64,000 nucleotides of DNA from Paralimibaculum aggregatum (GTDB lineage: Bacteria; Pseudomonadota; Alphaproteobacteria; Rhodobacterales; Rhodobacteraceae). How positions within the stretch are numbered: the stretch's first letter is position 1; every line of letters begins with the position of its first letter. Of this stretch, positions 29,295 to 38,225 are shown in pieces. The stretch spans positions 1-64,000 of the forward strand of contig NZ_BSYI01000025.1 in the NCBI RefSeq assembly GCF_030270585.1, written 5' to 3'. The position numbers and the translations under genes are program-made. Below the pieces are notes generated by a model. The model did not search any database. It saw nothing but the letters and a program-made list of their open reading frames with translations, and was not told where the DNA came from.

Positions 29295-30140
29295 ATGAAC
29301 CGTGACGAGATCGCAAAGGCAGTCGACGCCGCCTGGGAAGAGCGCGACACGCTCAATCCCGGCTCCGGCGGCACCTCGCGCGAGGCGATCGAGATCGCGC
29401 TCGAGCAGCTCGACCGTGGCCAGATCCGCGTTGCCGAGCGCCGCGAGGATGGCAGCTGGTTCGTGAACCAGTGGGCCAAGAAGGCGGTGCTGCTCTCCTT
29501 CCGCCTGCACGACATGGGGCCGATCTCCGGCGGCCCCGGCGAGGCCGACTGGTGGGACAAGGTGCCCTCCAAGTTTGCCGGCTGGGGCGGCGACCAGTGG
29601 CGCGCCGCGGGCTTCCGCGCGGTGCCGACCGCGGTGGTCCGCCGCTCGGCCTATATCGCGCCCGGCGTGGTGCTGATGCCCTCCTTCGTCAATCTCGGCG
29701 CCTATGTCGGCGAGGGCACCATGGTCGATACCTGGGCGACGGTGGGCTCCTGCGCGCAGGTCGGCAAGAACGTGCACCTCTCCGGCGGCGTCGGCCTCGG
29801 CGGCGTGCTCGAGCCGCTGCAGGCGGGCCCGGTGATCATCGAGGACGGCGCCTTCATCGGCGCGCGCTCCGAGGTGGTCGAGGGCGTGATCGTGCGCGAG
29901 GGCGCGGTGCTCGGCATGGGCGTCTATCTCGGTGCCTCGACGCCGATCGTCGACCGCGCCACCGGCGAGATCACCCGCGGCGAGGTGCCGGCCTATTCGG
30001 TGGTGCTGCCGGGCACGCTGCCGGGCAAGCCGCTGCCGGACGGCTCGCCGGGGCCGGGGCTCTACTGCGCGGTGATCGTCAAGCGGGTGGATGCCGGCAC
30101 GCGGGCCAAGACCGCGATCAACGAGCTGCTGCGCGACTGA
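29295..30140 (+). CDS. dapD: 2,3,4,5-tetrahydropyridine-2,6-dicarboxylate N-succinyltransferase
   Basis: DapD succinylates tetrahydrodipicolinate in the succinylase branch of lysine and meso-DAP synthesis. ATG at 29295 ([20 protein letters not shown]) gives 281 residues, the usual length. Left-handed beta-helix hexapeptide repeats fill the second half ([20 protein letters not shown], then [21 protein letters not shown]). The stop overlaps the small next gene by one base, and dapE follows that gene, so this is a dapD-orf-dapE operon. Confidence 0.97.
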   Translation: MNRDEIAKAVDAAWEERDTLNPGSGGTSREAIEIALEQLDRGQIRVAERREDGSWFVNQWAKKAVLLSFRLHDMGPISGGPGEADWWDKVPSKFAGWGGDQWRAAGFRAVPTAVVRRSAYIAPGVVLMPSFVNLGAYVGEGTMVDTWATVGSCAQVGKNVHLSGGVGLGGVLEPLQAGPVIIEDGAFIGARSEVVEGVIVREGAVLGMGVYLGASTPIVDRATGEITRGEVPAYSVVLPGTLPGKPLPDGSPGPGLYCAVIVKRVDAGTRAKTAINELLRD

Positions 30141-30532
30141 TGGCCAGGAAGGATGGGGCCCGGCCCGCGGCCGAAGCCGGCTTCGGCCAGGTCTTCCTGC
30201 TGATGGTGGAGGTCGGCCGCGCGCCGGAGGACGGGCTGCCGCCGGACTGCGACGGTGCGGCGCTGCTCTGCTTCGCCACCGGCACGACCGAGCAGGAGGC
30301 GGTGAACGAGACCGTCGCGGTGCTGCGCCAGGCGGAGATGGCGCCGCTCTCGGTCGAGTCGCATGGCAACCTGGCCGAACGGCTGTCCGCGGGGCACCCG
30401 CTCTCCGACGAGGACCGGGCGCTGGCCCGGCGGGCGCTGGCCGAGAATGCGGTGATCGTCGCGCAGATCGTGCCCTTCGAGGGCGACGAGGACGACGACG
30501 AGGACACGGAAGACGACGAGGACGCGCGATGA
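30140..30532 (+). CDS. Conserved-looking small acidic protein between dapD and dapE
   Basis: I do not recognise this 130-residue family. The sequence has a hydrophobic segment (GQVFLLMVEVGRAPEDGLP), a central alpha/beta-like region with repeated Glu/Ala, and a highly acidic C-terminus (EGDEDDDEDTEDDEDAR). There is no signal peptide or membrane segment. It overlaps dapD by 1 nt and dapE by 4 nt, so it is certainly translated with them. A regulatory or partner role in DAP synthesis is possible but is inference only. Confidence 0.8.
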   Translation: MARKDGARPAAEAGFGQVFLLMVEVGRAPEDGLPPDCDGAALLCFATGTTEQEAVNETVAVLRQAEMAPLSVESHGNLAERLSAGHPLSDEDRALARRALAENAVIVAQIVPFEGDEDDDEDTEDDEDAR

Positions 30533-31701
30533 CCGCCACCGACGAGACCCCGGGCGAGCTCCGGGCCGCCGATCCGGTGGCGCTGACCGCCGAGCTGATC
30601 CGCTGCCCCTCGGTGACGCCGGAGGAGGGCGGCGCGCTGGCGCTGCTCGAGGGCCTGCTGGCCCCCGCCGGCTTCGCCTGCCACCGGATCTCGCGCGGCG
30701 GGGTGGAGAACCTCTACGCCCGCTGGGGTACGGGCGGGCCGGTCTTCGGCTTCGCCGGGCATACTGACGTGGTGCCGGTCGGCGATGTCGCGGACTGGAC
30801 CGCCGATCCCTTCGGCGGCATGGAGGCCGACGGCGTTCTCTGGGGCCGCGGCGCGACCGACATGAAATCCGGCGTCGGGGCCTTCGTCGCCGCGGCACTC
30901 GACTTCGTCGGCAGCACGCCGCCCGAGGGCTCGGTGGCGCTGCTGATCACCGGCGACGAGGAGGGGCCGGCGGAGCACGGCACCCGCGCGATCCTCGACT
31001 GGATGGCGGAGAACGGCGAGCAGCTCGACTTCTGCCTCGTCGGCGAGCCGACCTCGGTGACCCGTCTCGGCGATGTGGTGAAGATCGGCCGGCGCGGCTC
31101 CATGACCGCCGAGCTCACGGTCTTCGGCACCCAGGGCCACACCGCCTATCCCGACCGCGCGACCAACCCGCTGCCGGCGCTGGCGGCCGCCTGCCTGCGG
31201 CTCGCGCGGACGCCGATCGACCTCGGCAGCACGCATTTCCAGGCCTCGACCCTGGCGCTCACCTCGATCGACACCGGCAACCCGGCGAGCAACGTGATCC
31301 CCGCCTCGGCAACGGCGCGGTTCAACATCCGCTTCAACGACCTGCACGAGCCCGAGAGCATCAGGATCTGGGTCGACCAGCAGATCGAGGAGGCGCTGGT
31401 CGGCACCGGCTGCAACGCCGAGATCGACTGGACGGTCTCCGGCGAGAGCTTCCTGACCAGCCCGGGCCCGCTGACCGACATCGTGGTGGATGCGATCACC
31501 GACCGGCTGCTCGAGCGCCCGGCGCTGACCACCGGCGGCGGCACCTCGGATGCGCGCTTCATCAAGGACCATTGCCCGGTGGTGGAGTTCGGCCTCGTCG
31601 GCGACACCATGCACCAGGTCGACGAGCGCGTGCCGGTGGCCGATATCCGCCGCCTGGCGGAGCTCTATGGCGACATCCTGCACCGCTTCTTCGGCCGCTG
31701 A
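30529..31701 (+). CDS. dapE: Succinyl-diaminopimelate desuccinylase
   Basis: DapE hydrolyses N-succinyl-LL-diaminopimelate, three steps after DapD acts. It is an M20 dizinc peptidase of 390 residues. Metal and catalytic residues are visible: His78 in GFAGHTDVVPVG, Asp111 in GRGATDMKSG, Glu143-Glu144 in TGDEEGPAEHG, and a late GGGTSDARFIKDH. ATG at 30529 overlaps the preceding stop (ATGA). The operon ends at the terminator-like hairpin just downstream. Confidence 0.96.
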   Translation: MTATDETPGELRAADPVALTAELIRCPSVTPEEGGALALLEGLLAPAGFACHRISRGGVENLYARWGTGGPVFGFAGHTDVVPVGDVADWTADPFGGMEADGVLWGRGATDMKSGVGAFVAAALDFVGSTPPEGSVALLITGDEEGPAEHGTRAILDWMAENGEQLDFCLVGEPTSVTRLGDVVKIGRRGSMTAELTVFGTQGHTAYPDRATNPLPALAAACLRLARTPIDLGSTHFQASTLALTSIDTGNPASNVIPASATARFNIRFNDLHEPESIRIWVDQQIEEALVGTGCNAEIDWTVSGESFLTSPGPLTDIVVDAITDRLLERPALTTGGGTSDARFIKDHCPVVEFGLVGDTMHQVDERVPVADIRRLAELYGDILHRFFGR

Positions 31702-31735
31702 GCGCGCCCGGGCGGCATGGGGCCGGGCCGGCATG

Positions 31736-31766
31736 AAAAACGCCCGCGGGCGGAACCCGCGGGCGT
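31736..31766. terminator. Bidirectional terminator between dapE and carD
   Basis: CGCCCGCGGG and CCCGCGGGCG form a perfect 10-bp stem around CGGAA. AAAAA precedes the stem on the plus strand, giving an ideal U-tract for carD on the minus strand. On the plus strand the 3' side is TCGATTTCT, a weaker tract for dapE. Confidence 0.85.
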
Positions 31767-31798
31767 CGATTTCTCGGGCTGGCGCCCAGATCGGGAGA

Positions 31799-32314
31799 TC
31801 AGGCAGCCTTGGCGGTGAGCACCGTCTCGACCCGGGCAGCGGCGTCGCCCTCGTCGAGCTCCTCCACCGCCGCGACCTCGCGGGTCAGCCGCTCCAGCGC
31901 CGCCTCGTAGAGCTGGCGCTCGGAATAGGACTGCTCCGGCTGGTCCTCGGCACGGTGCAGGTCGCGCACAACCTCGGCGATAGAGATCAGGTCGCCGGAG
32001 TTGATCTTCTGCTCATACTCCTGCGCCCGGCGGGACCACATCGCGCGCTTGACCTTGGCGCGGCCCTTCAGGGTCGCCAGGGCCCGCTCGACGATGTCCG
32101 GCGAGGCGAGCGAACGCATGCCCGTCGCGGTCGCCTTCGCCGTGGGCACGCGCAGGGTCATCTTGTCCTTCTCGAACGAGATCACGAAAAGCTCGAGACG
32201 GGTCCCGGCGACCTCCTGCTCCTCGATCGAGAGGATGCGACCGACGCCATGGGCGGGGTAGACCACATAGTCATTGGGCCGAAACTGCGCGTTGCTCATG
32301 TCTTTCTTCGCCAT
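31799..32314 (-). CDS. carD: CarD-family transcriptional regulator
   Basis: CarD proteins bind RNA polymerase beta and stabilise open complexes, notably at rRNA-type promoters. The 171-residue product has an N-terminal RNAP-interacting Tudor-like domain (FRPNDYVVYPAHGVGRILSIEEQEV) and an all-helical C-terminal domain with AMWSRRAQEYEQKINSGDL. ATG at 32314 (MAKKDMSNAQF) is preceded by GGAGTGGAGAG; the open extension to 32485 is promoter DNA. The gene is monocistronic, ending at the bidirectional hairpin. Confidence 0.93.
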   Translation of the reverse strand: MAKKDMSNAQFRPNDYVVYPAHGVGRILSIEEQEVAGTRLELFVISFEKDKMTLRVPTAKATATGMRSLASPDIVERALATLKGRAKVKRAMWSRRAQEYEQKINSGDLISIAEVVRDLHRAEDQPEQSYSERQLYEAALERLTREVAAVEELDEGDAAARVETVLTAKAA

Positions 32315-32429
32315 AGTCTCTCCACTCCAGCGGTACTGTCCCCGGTGAGACCGCAAAAAAGCGGGCCTAACGCGCCTTGCGGGCTCGTTCGGTCCTGATT
32401 TTCTGCCTTGTCCCCACAAAGCGGCCTCA

Positions 32430-32444
32430 CGCCCGATTCGGGCG
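32430..32444. promoter_or_regulatory. Palindrome in the carD upstream region
   Basis: CGCCCGA-T-TCGGGCG is a 15-bp perfect inverted repeat about 116 nt before carD, with a GATTC (GANTC) site at its centre. It could be an operator or a leader hairpin. The 286-nt gap between fdxA and carD holds no gene. Confidence 0.35.
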
Positions 32445-32600
32445 CCGTGCCGTTGTTTTTGATGTCTGATACAGTTTTGTAACACATTTCCGGGTTTGGC
32501 GCCACCACCAATACCCCAATAGGATGAGGGTCACGCTCACGGAAGCGTGTCCGGCCGCGCCGCGGAAGGAGGAACGGGCAGCCCCCGGAGGGGCCGCGGT

Positions 32601-32939
32601 TCAGTCGCCCTCGCCGGGCTTCTCGGAGAAATGCTTCTCCAGCTTGCCCTCGACCCCGTCGAACGCCTCCGCCTCGGGCAGCGGGTCCTTCTTGGTGGTG
32701 ATGTTGGGCCATGCCTCGGACCACTTGAGGTTGAAGCCGACCCAGCTCTCGGTGCCCGGCTCGGTGTCGGGGCGGATCGCGTCGGCCGGGCATTCCGGCT
32801 CGCAGACCCCGCAGTCGATGCATTCGTCGGGGTGGATCACCAGCATGTTCTCGCCCTCGTAGAAGCAGTCGACCGGGCAGACCTCCACGCAGTCGGTGTA
32901 TTTGCACTTGATGCAGTTGTCGGTGACCACATAGGTCAT
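32601..32939 (-). CDS. fdxA: Ferredoxin FdxA (7Fe type)
   Basis: FdxA is a small electron carrier with one 3Fe-4S and one 4Fe-4S cluster. The 112-residue product starts [17 protein letters not shown]. Cys9, 17, 21, 25 and Cys40, 43, 46, 50 give the CxxxxxxxC...CxxCxxCxxxCP pattern, with the [13 protein letters not shown] block. The C-terminal region ([14 protein letters not shown]) is the usual long FdxA tail. The longer frame up to 33434 is only an open reading frame through upstream DNA. The partner enzyme is unknown. Confidence 0.95.
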   Translation of the reverse strand: MTYVVTDNCIKCKYTDCVEVCPVDCFYEGENMLVIHPDECIDCGVCEPECPADAIRPDTEPGTESWVGFNLKWSEAWPNITTKKDPLPEAEAFDGVEGKLEKHFSEKPGEGD

Positions 32940-33088
32940 TGGGGTCTCTCCTGACTGGTCGTGCCGGAACTCGGGCCGGGTCGCGGCTGGCCTCGGGCGT
33001 GCTGTCGGTCGGGCGGCGGCCGTGGGCCTGGGCCCGGCGAAGCACCGCAGATGGTTCCGGTATGGCTTAAGTATGGGCTTTCTGGGGA

Positions 33089-33472
33089 TCAAGGCCCCTG
33101 ACGGCGCATCCGCGCGATTTCCCGACGCACCCGGCGGTCCGGCCGGCCGGCCCCGGCTCCGGGATCGGCGGCCGCCACCGTCTCGACCGCGGCCGGTGCC
33201 GGCTCGAGATCCTCGTAGAGCGCCTGCGCCTCGGCCGCCGGTCCGCGCCTCGCCCCGATCGCCGCGATGCGGATCACCCTGACCCGCCCGCCCTGCGGGA
33301 AGGTCAGCACGTCGCCCGGCGCCACCTGCTGCGCCGGCTTCTCGCAGCGCTGGCTGTTGATCCGCAGGCGCCCGGAGCCGGCGCAGTCCGCCGCCAGCCC
33401 GCGGGTCTTGAAGAACCGGGCATGCCAGAGCCACTTGTCGACGCGCAGCCGCGGCGCACCCGGTTCGGCCAT
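33089..33472 (-). CDS. RNA-binding S4 domain protein (Hsp15-like)
   Basis: Hsp15-type S4 proteins bind 50S subunits carrying stalled nascent chains. The 127-residue product has the S4 motif [20 protein letters not shown] followed by [16 protein letters not shown]. The C-terminal half is Ala/Arg-rich and low-complexity. It lies 3 nt after the helicase stop on the same strand, so it is cotranscribed with it. The 149-nt gap to fdxA probably contains the fdxA promoter. Confidence 0.88.
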   Translation of the reverse strand: MAEPGAPRLRVDKWLWHARFFKTRGLAADCAGSGRLRINSQRCEKPAQQVAPGDVLTFPQGGRVRVIRIAAIGARRGPAAEAQALYEDLEPAPAAVETVAAADPGAGAGRPDRRVRREIARMRRQGP

Positions 33473-33475
33473 GCC

Positions 33476-36400
33476 TCAGCGGTTCTTGAGCTGCTGCAGG
33501 ATGGCGAAGGGGCTGTCCGGGTCGACCGGCTTGTCGTCGCGCGGCTTGCCCTGGCCGCGGCCCTGCTGGCGGCCGCCGCCCTCCTGCTCGCGCGGCGGCT
33601 TGCCCTTGCCCTTGCCGCCGGGGCCGCCCTGGCGCTCGCGGTTGCCGGGGCCGGCCTCGGCGCCCTGCGCAGCTGGCCGGGACCGGTCGCGCCCGCCGCC
33701 ATTGCCGCCGCCGCTGCCGCGCTGCTGCTGGCCGCCGCGCGGGCCACGGCGCTGGCCCTCGGGGCGGGCCTCCTGCCCGGCCTCGCCCTCGGCACCCTGC
33801 GGGCCGCGGCGTCGCTTGCCGCCGCCGCCGGGGGCGCGGCGGGGGCGGAGGGTGAAGGTGAAGAAGACCTCCTTCTCGGCCGCCGGGGCAACCTCGCCGG
33901 AAGCGCTCTCGGTGGTGGCCACTGCGGAGGCCGCTTCCGGTTCCGTCGCCTCCGCCTCAGGGGCCGGGGTCTCGGCTGCCGCCTCTGCCGGGGCCTCGGA
34001 CCCGGCCGCGGCGGTTTCGGCCGCCGGCTCGGTAGATGCCGCGGCCTCGGGGGCAGGGGTTTCGGCTGCCGCCTCCGCCGGGGCCTCGACCCCGGAGACC
34101 GCGGTTTCGGTCGCCGCCTCTGCCTGGGCTTCCGACTCGGGAGTCGCGCTCTCGGTCACCGCCTCTGCCGGGGCTTCTGCCTCGGGCGCAGGGCTTTCGG
34201 CTGCCGCCTCAGCCGGGGCTTTGGCCTCGGAGACCGAGGACTCGGATGCCGCCTCGGCCGGAGCTTCGGCCACGGAGGCCGGGGTCCCGGTTGCCGCCTC
34301 GGCCGGAGCTTCGGCCTCGGAGGCCGGGGTCTCGATTGCTGCCGCGGCTGCGGGAGCCGCAGTCTCGGTCTGCGCCTCTGCCTCGGCCGCGGTCTCGGCC
34401 GCCGCCTCCGACGGTGCTTCGGCTGCCGGGGCGGGGGGCTCGGCGGCCGCTTCCGCCTCGGGCTCGGATGCCGGCGCATCCGCTGCCGGGGCCCCCTTGG
34501 CGCCGCCGCCGGCGCGCGACTGGGTGCGCGCGGTCTTCTCGCGCTCGCCGCGCTCGGCCTGGAAGCCGAGGCCGTTCATGATCTCGGCAAACTGCTCCAG
34601 GGTGCAGCCGGTGATCGAGAGCATGTCCGGGGTCGCCTCGAAACCTGCCTTGGCGTCGAGCGGGCGGATCATGTCGGCCAGGCGCTCGAGCATGTCGATG
34701 CGCACCGCGCGGGCGCCGCAGAGCCGGTAGCCGGCCTTGTCCCAGTAGCCCGGCGGCATGCCCTCGACCTTCGGCACGGTGACATGGCCGGCGGGCGGCG
34801 GCGCCGGGATCTCCTCATGGCCCTCGGAAAGGCTCCAGAGCAGCAGGCGCAGCTGCGTCGGCTTCGGCTTCAGCAGCGCCGGCATGAAGATCGTGTGCTG
34901 GCCGAAGCGCACCCCGTGCTTGCGCAGCAGCGCACGCTCCTCCTGCGCCAGCGCCTTGATGTCGTCGGCGATCTGGCGGCGCGGGATCACGCCCATGGCC
35001 TCGACCATCTGGAACGCGACGCCGCGGGCCAGCCCGGCCACCGTCTCGTCGTCGCGCATCGCCAGCAGCGGCTCGAACTGCGCGGTGATCCGGCGCTGGA
35101 TCCAGTGCCCTAGGCGGCGCTCGATCTTCTCCTTCACCGTCGGCTCGGCGCTGTCGTCGACGAAGGCCTCGATCTTCGGCGCCAGCAGCTCGTCGCCCCT
35201 GACCAGCTTGCCGACGACGTTCTCGTCCCAGACGAAGCCGCCCTGCTCGGTGAGCGAGATCGCGGTGTCCGGCGCGAGATAGAGCCGGTCGGCCCGCCGC
35301 GCGAGCTCGCCCTGCAGCGCGCCCATCGAGGCCGAGCGCAGGGTCTTGATCTCGTCCGGGCTGGCGGTTTCGTCGAGGGTGAAGCGGAACCCGTCGATCC
35401 GGCCGAGATACTCGCCCTCGACCGAGACCTCGCCCTTGTCGTTCACTTCGGCCACGAGCCGCTCCTTCTGCTTCAGCCGGCGCATCAGGACGCTGGTGCG
35501 CCGGTCGACAAATCGCTGTGTCAGCCGCGCATGCAGGGCATCCGACAGCCGATCCTCCACCGCGCGGGTCGTGGCCTGCCATTCCGCGGCATCCTCGACC
35601 CAGGCGGCACGGTTGGCCACATAGGTCCAGGTGCGGATATAGGCGAGCCGCTTGGCCAGCGCATCGATGTCGCCCTCCGGACGGTCGATGCGGCGGACCT
35701 GCCCCGCGATCCAGTCGGAGGGTATACAACCCGATGGCCCGAGCAGGAACCTGTAAATGCGCCCGACAAGCGCGACATGCTCGGTGCCGGCCACCTTTCG
35801 GAAGTCCGGGATCTGGCAGGTGTCCCACAGCAGGCGCACCCGGTCGGGCCGACCGGCCAGCGCGCGGACCTCGCCATCCTCCCAGAGCGCGCGCAGCGTC
35901 GCCTGGTCCTCGGCCTCGCGGGCGCGGGCGAGATCGGGGCTCTGCGGCGCCTCGTCGAGGCTGGCCATCAGCCGCGGCACCGAGCCGAAGTCGAGCCGCG
36001 AATTGCGCCACATGAGCCGCTGGATCGGCTTGAAACGGTGGTTTTCGATGGCATCGACCACTTCCGGCTCGAGCGGCGCGGCCTCGCCGGTGATGCCGAA
36101 GGTGCCGTCGCGCACATGCCGCCCGGCGCGCCCGGCGATCTGCGCGAGCTCGTTGGCCTGCAGCCGGCGCACGCCGCGGCCGTCGAATTTCGAGGTGCCG
36201 GCGAAGGCCACGTGGTCGATGTCGAGATTGAGCCCCATGCCGATCGCGTCGGTCGCGACGAGGTAATCCACGTCGCCCTGCTGATATAGCGCGACCTGCG
36301 CATTCCGGGTCCGCGGCGAGAGCGCGCCCATCACCACGGCGGCTCCGCCGCGCTGCCGGCGAATCAGTTCGGCGATGGCGTAGACCTGATCGATGGAGAA

Positions 36401-36931
36401 GGCGACGACCGCCGAGCGCGGCTTCAGCCGGCTGATCTTCTTCGAGCCGGCATAGGTCAGCGTCGAGAACCGCTCGCGCCCCATGAAGCGCGCCTTGGGC
36501 ACCAGGTTGGCAATCCGCGCCCGCGCCGCGTCGGAGCCGAGGAACAGGGTCTCGAAACGCCCGCGCGCGTTCAGCAGCCGGTCGGTGAAGACATGGCCGC
36601 GCTCCGGGTCGGCGCACATCTGCACCTCGTCGATGGCGACGAAATCCACCATCCGGTCGAGCGGCATCGCCTCCACGGTGCAGATGAAATAGCGCGCGGT
36701 CTTCGGCAGGATCTTCTCCTCGCCGGTGATCAGCGCCACCGCGCCGGGGCCGCGCAGCCCCACCACCTTGTCGTATACCTCGCGGGCGAGCAGGCGCAGC
36801 GGCAGGCCGATCACCCCGTCGGCGCGCGCCAGCATCCGCTCGATGGCGTAGTGGGTCTTGCCGGTATTGGTGGGCCCGAGCACCGCGATGACGCTGCGCT
36901 CGGCCTCAGGGATTGGCGCGCCCATGGTCAT
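33476..36931 (-). CDS. SUV3-like DEAD/DExH RNA helicase with repetitive C-terminal tail
   Basis: The N-terminal ~500 residues are a superfamily 2 helicase of the alphaproteobacterial group related to mitochondrial SUV3, which works in RNA turnover. Walker A is GPTNTGKT (19-26), motif II is DEVQ (99-102), and motif VI is QIAGRAGRH near 270. The whole protein has 1151 residues. Residues about 868-1000 form a 15-residue Ala/Glu/Pro repeat. After a short basic segment, residues about 1040-1140 are Gly/Arg/Gln/Lys-rich and could bind RNA. Start ATG 36931 or 36925 (two codons later) cannot be separated. Confidence 0.9.
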   Translation of the reverse strand: MTMGAPIPEAERSVIAVLGPTNTGKTHYAIERMLARADGVIGLPLRLLAREVYDKVVGLRGPGAVALITGEEKILPKTARYFICTVEAMPLDRMVDFVAIDEVQMCADPERGHVFTDRLLNARGRFETLFLGSDAARARIANLVPKARFMGRERFSTLTYAGSKKISRLKPRSAVVAFSIDQVYAIAELIRRQRGGAAVVMGALSPRTRNAQVALYQQGDVDYLVATDAIGMGLNLDIDHVAFAGTSKFDGRGVRRLQANELAQIAGRAGRHVRDGTFGITGEAAPLEPEVVDAIENHRFKPIQRLMWRNSRLDFGSVPRLMASLDEAPQSPDLARAREAEDQATLRALWEDGEVRALAGRPDRVRLLWDTCQIPDFRKVAGTEHVALVGRIYRFLLGPSGCIPSDWIAGQVRRIDRPEGDIDALAKRLAYIRTWTYVANRAAWVEDAAEWQATTRAVEDRLSDALHARLTQRFVDRRTSVLMRRLKQKERLVAEVNDKGEVSVEGEYLGRIDGFRFTLDETASPDEIKTLRSASMGALQGELARRADRLYLAPDTAISLTEQGGFVWDENVVGKLVRGDELLAPKIEAFVDDSAEPTVKEKIERRLGHWIQRRITAQFEPLLAMRDDETVAGLARGVAFQMVEAMGVIPRRQIADDIKALAQEERALLRKHGVRFGQHTIFMPALLKPKPTQLRLLLWSLSEGHEEIPAPPPAGHVTVPKVEGMPPGYWDKAGYRLCGARAVRIDMLERLADMIRPLDAKAGFEATPDMLSITGCTLEQFAEIMNGLGFQAERGEREKTARTQSRAGGGAKGAPAADAPASEPEAEAAAEPPAPAAEAPSEAAAETAAEAEAQTETAAPAAAAAIETPASEAEAPAEAATGTPASVAEAPAEAASESSVSEAKAPAEAAAESPAPEAEAPAEAVTESATPESEAQAEAATETAVSGVEAPAEAAAETPAPEAAASTEPAAETAAAGSEAPAEAAAETPAPEAEATEPEAASAVATTESASGEVAPAAEKEVFFTFTLRPRRAPGGGGKRRRGPQGAEGEAGQEARPEGQRRGPRGGQQQRGSGGGNGGGRDRSRPAAQGAEAGPGNRERQGGPGGKGKGKPPREQEGGGRQQGRGQGKPRDDKPVDPDSPFAILQQLKNR
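33932..34330 (-). repeat. 15-residue (45-bp) coding repeat, about nine copies
   Basis: Within the helicase gene, units such as [30 protein letters not shown] and [15 protein letters not shown] follow one another with exact 15-residue spacing. The last copy is 13 residues before the pattern fades. Copies differ at several positions, so the array is diverged. All copies stay in frame. Confidence 0.9.
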
Positions 36932-37006
36932 CCCGGCTGCCTCCCTGCCTGCGTCCGTCCACCCCGGCCCCTTTAGACGCCCGGCCGGGGGGGCATCAAG
37001 GGCGGA

Positions 37007-37036
37007 TCGCAGAGTTGCCCTCTGCGACCGGGCAAC
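37007..37036 (+). promoter_or_regulatory. Two mutually exclusive hairpins before the HExxH gene pair
   Basis: Helix 1 pairs TCGCAGAG with CTCTGCGA (8 bp, TTGCC loop, 37007-37027). Helix 2 pairs GTTGCCC with GGGCAAC (7 bp, 37014-37036). They share the stretch 37014-37027 and cannot coexist. They lie 36 nt upstream of the first HExxH gene. Neither is followed by a T-tract. Confidence 0.5.
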
Positions 37037-37072
37037 CTAGCCTTTCCGCTGCAACGGGCACGAGGTGCAGAG

Positions 37073-37543
37073 ATGGACGTGAACCTTCAGGTTCCCAAGC
37101 CGACGGTGAAGACCTTCCCGGTGACCGGCAAGACGCGCGACGAGCTGCGCGCCTCGCTCAACAGCAAGCGCTACTGGGCCCGCTATCACCCGCATCCGTC
37201 CTTCCAGCAGAAGGAGAAGGACGGCACCGTCCTCGCCGTGCGCATCGTCGCCAAGCCGGTGATCGAGTATCCCGCCTGGAAGGACTATGCCAAGGCCGAG
37301 AAGGACCTGAAGAAGGATTGGGACAAGCTCCTCAAGTTCATGAAGAAGCACGAGGAGATGCACCACAAGATCTTCGAGAAGGCGGTGAAGGACTTCGCCA
37401 AGCACCTGCAGAAGGCGGAGGATCATACGCCGGAGATGGTGAAGGCGCGGATCCTGGCCTTCTTCGACACGCTCGAGGAGCGGCAGAAGAAGGTGCACGA
37501 CAAGTTCCCGAAGGGCGACGGGCACAAGATCATTTCGGGCTGA
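37073..37543 (+). CDS. Leaderless HExxH protein resembling DUF922 predicted Zn-protease (copy 1)
   Basis: The 156-residue product resembles DUF922 (COG5661, predicted secreted Zn-dependent protease). It shows the TVKTFPVTGKTRDELRASL start block, an AKPVIEYPAWKDY strand region, and HEEMHH at residues 93-98, an HExxH zinc-site candidate. Unlike typical DUF922 members it lacks a signal peptide. It is very Lys-rich and looks less GC-rich than its neighbours. The following gene is a diverged paralogue. The family call is from memory of motif layout, so protease activity is inference. Confidence 0.7.
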   Translation: MDVNLQVPKPTVKTFPVTGKTRDELRASLNSKRYWARYHPHPSFQQKEKDGTVLAVRIVAKPVIEYPAWKDYAKAEKDLKKDWDKLLKFMKKHEEMHHKIFEKAVKDFAKHLQKAEDHTPEMVKARILAFFDTLEERQKKVHDKFPKGDGHKIISG

Positions 37544-37635
37544 GTGCCGGGCTTCCCGGTTCTCGTCCCGGGCGACCTGTGGCAGGATGAAACCGCGACA
37601 GGGGTGGCGACGGGTGGGGCCTGCAGGAGGGTCCG

Positions 37636-38136
37636 ATGAAAGGCGTGCTCAAGCTCTCGAAGCCGTCGGTGAAGGAGTACAAGGTCTCTGGCAAGGTCCT
37701 GAAGGACGTGCTGAACGTGCTCAACAAGCGCAAGTGGTGGGGCCGCTACCAGTCCCACGAGAGCGCGGCCTATGCCGCCGATGCCAAGGCCAAGCCCAAG
37801 ATCGGCACGATCACGGTGACCGCCAAGCCGACCATCGACATGCCGAAATGGTCCGACTACGCCAATGCCGACGACCGCGAGAAGAAAAGCTGGGACGCGA
37901 TGGTGAAGAACCTCCGCGCCCATGAGGACGAGCATCACAAGATTTTCAAGGAGGCGGCAGAGTATTTCTGCAGCGAGCTGCAATACGACGATCCGATGGA
38001 AAAGAAGGACGCGGTGAAGAAGTTCAACACCTTCAAGAAGGATACACAGAAGGAACAGGACAGCTTCGACAAGGGCAAGGATAGCTGCGCAAATATCGAG
38101 CTGGTCTATTACGACGACGCGCAACCCAAGAAATGA
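37636..38136 (+). CDS. Leaderless HExxH protein resembling DUF922 predicted Zn-protease (copy 2)
   Basis: This 166-residue protein is a clear paralogue of the gene before it. Shared features in order are KPSVKEYKVSGK, a Trp-rich RKWWGRYQSHES, VTAKPTIDMPKWSDYANA, and HEDEHHKIFKEAAEYF with HExxH at 96-100. Two Cys residues (in EYFCSEL and KDSCANIEL) are extra. It also lacks a signal peptide. A GGAGGG site precedes the ATG. The 92-nt gap after copy 1 has short CCGGG/CCCGG stems only. Tandem duplication followed by divergence is the simple explanation. Confidence 0.7.
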   Translation: MKGVLKLSKPSVKEYKVSGKVLKDVLNVLNKRKWWGRYQSHESAAYAADAKAKPKIGTITVTAKPTIDMPKWSDYANADDREKKSWDAMVKNLRAHEDEHHKIFKEAAEYFCSELQYDDPMEKKDAVKKFNTFKKDTQKEQDSFDKGKDSCANIELVYYDDAQPKK

Positions 38137-38225
38137 GCGGGCGGCGGTGAACCGATTTCGCGGTGCCGGGCACCCATTGCACGGCACGGCAGGACCGGCA
38201 GCAGCATGGGAAAGGGCAGGCGGCG

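Noticed and set aside
33932-34330. Possible CRISPR or minisatellite array
   Set aside because: The repeats have no spacers, keep a 45-bp codon period, and code in frame for the helicase tail.
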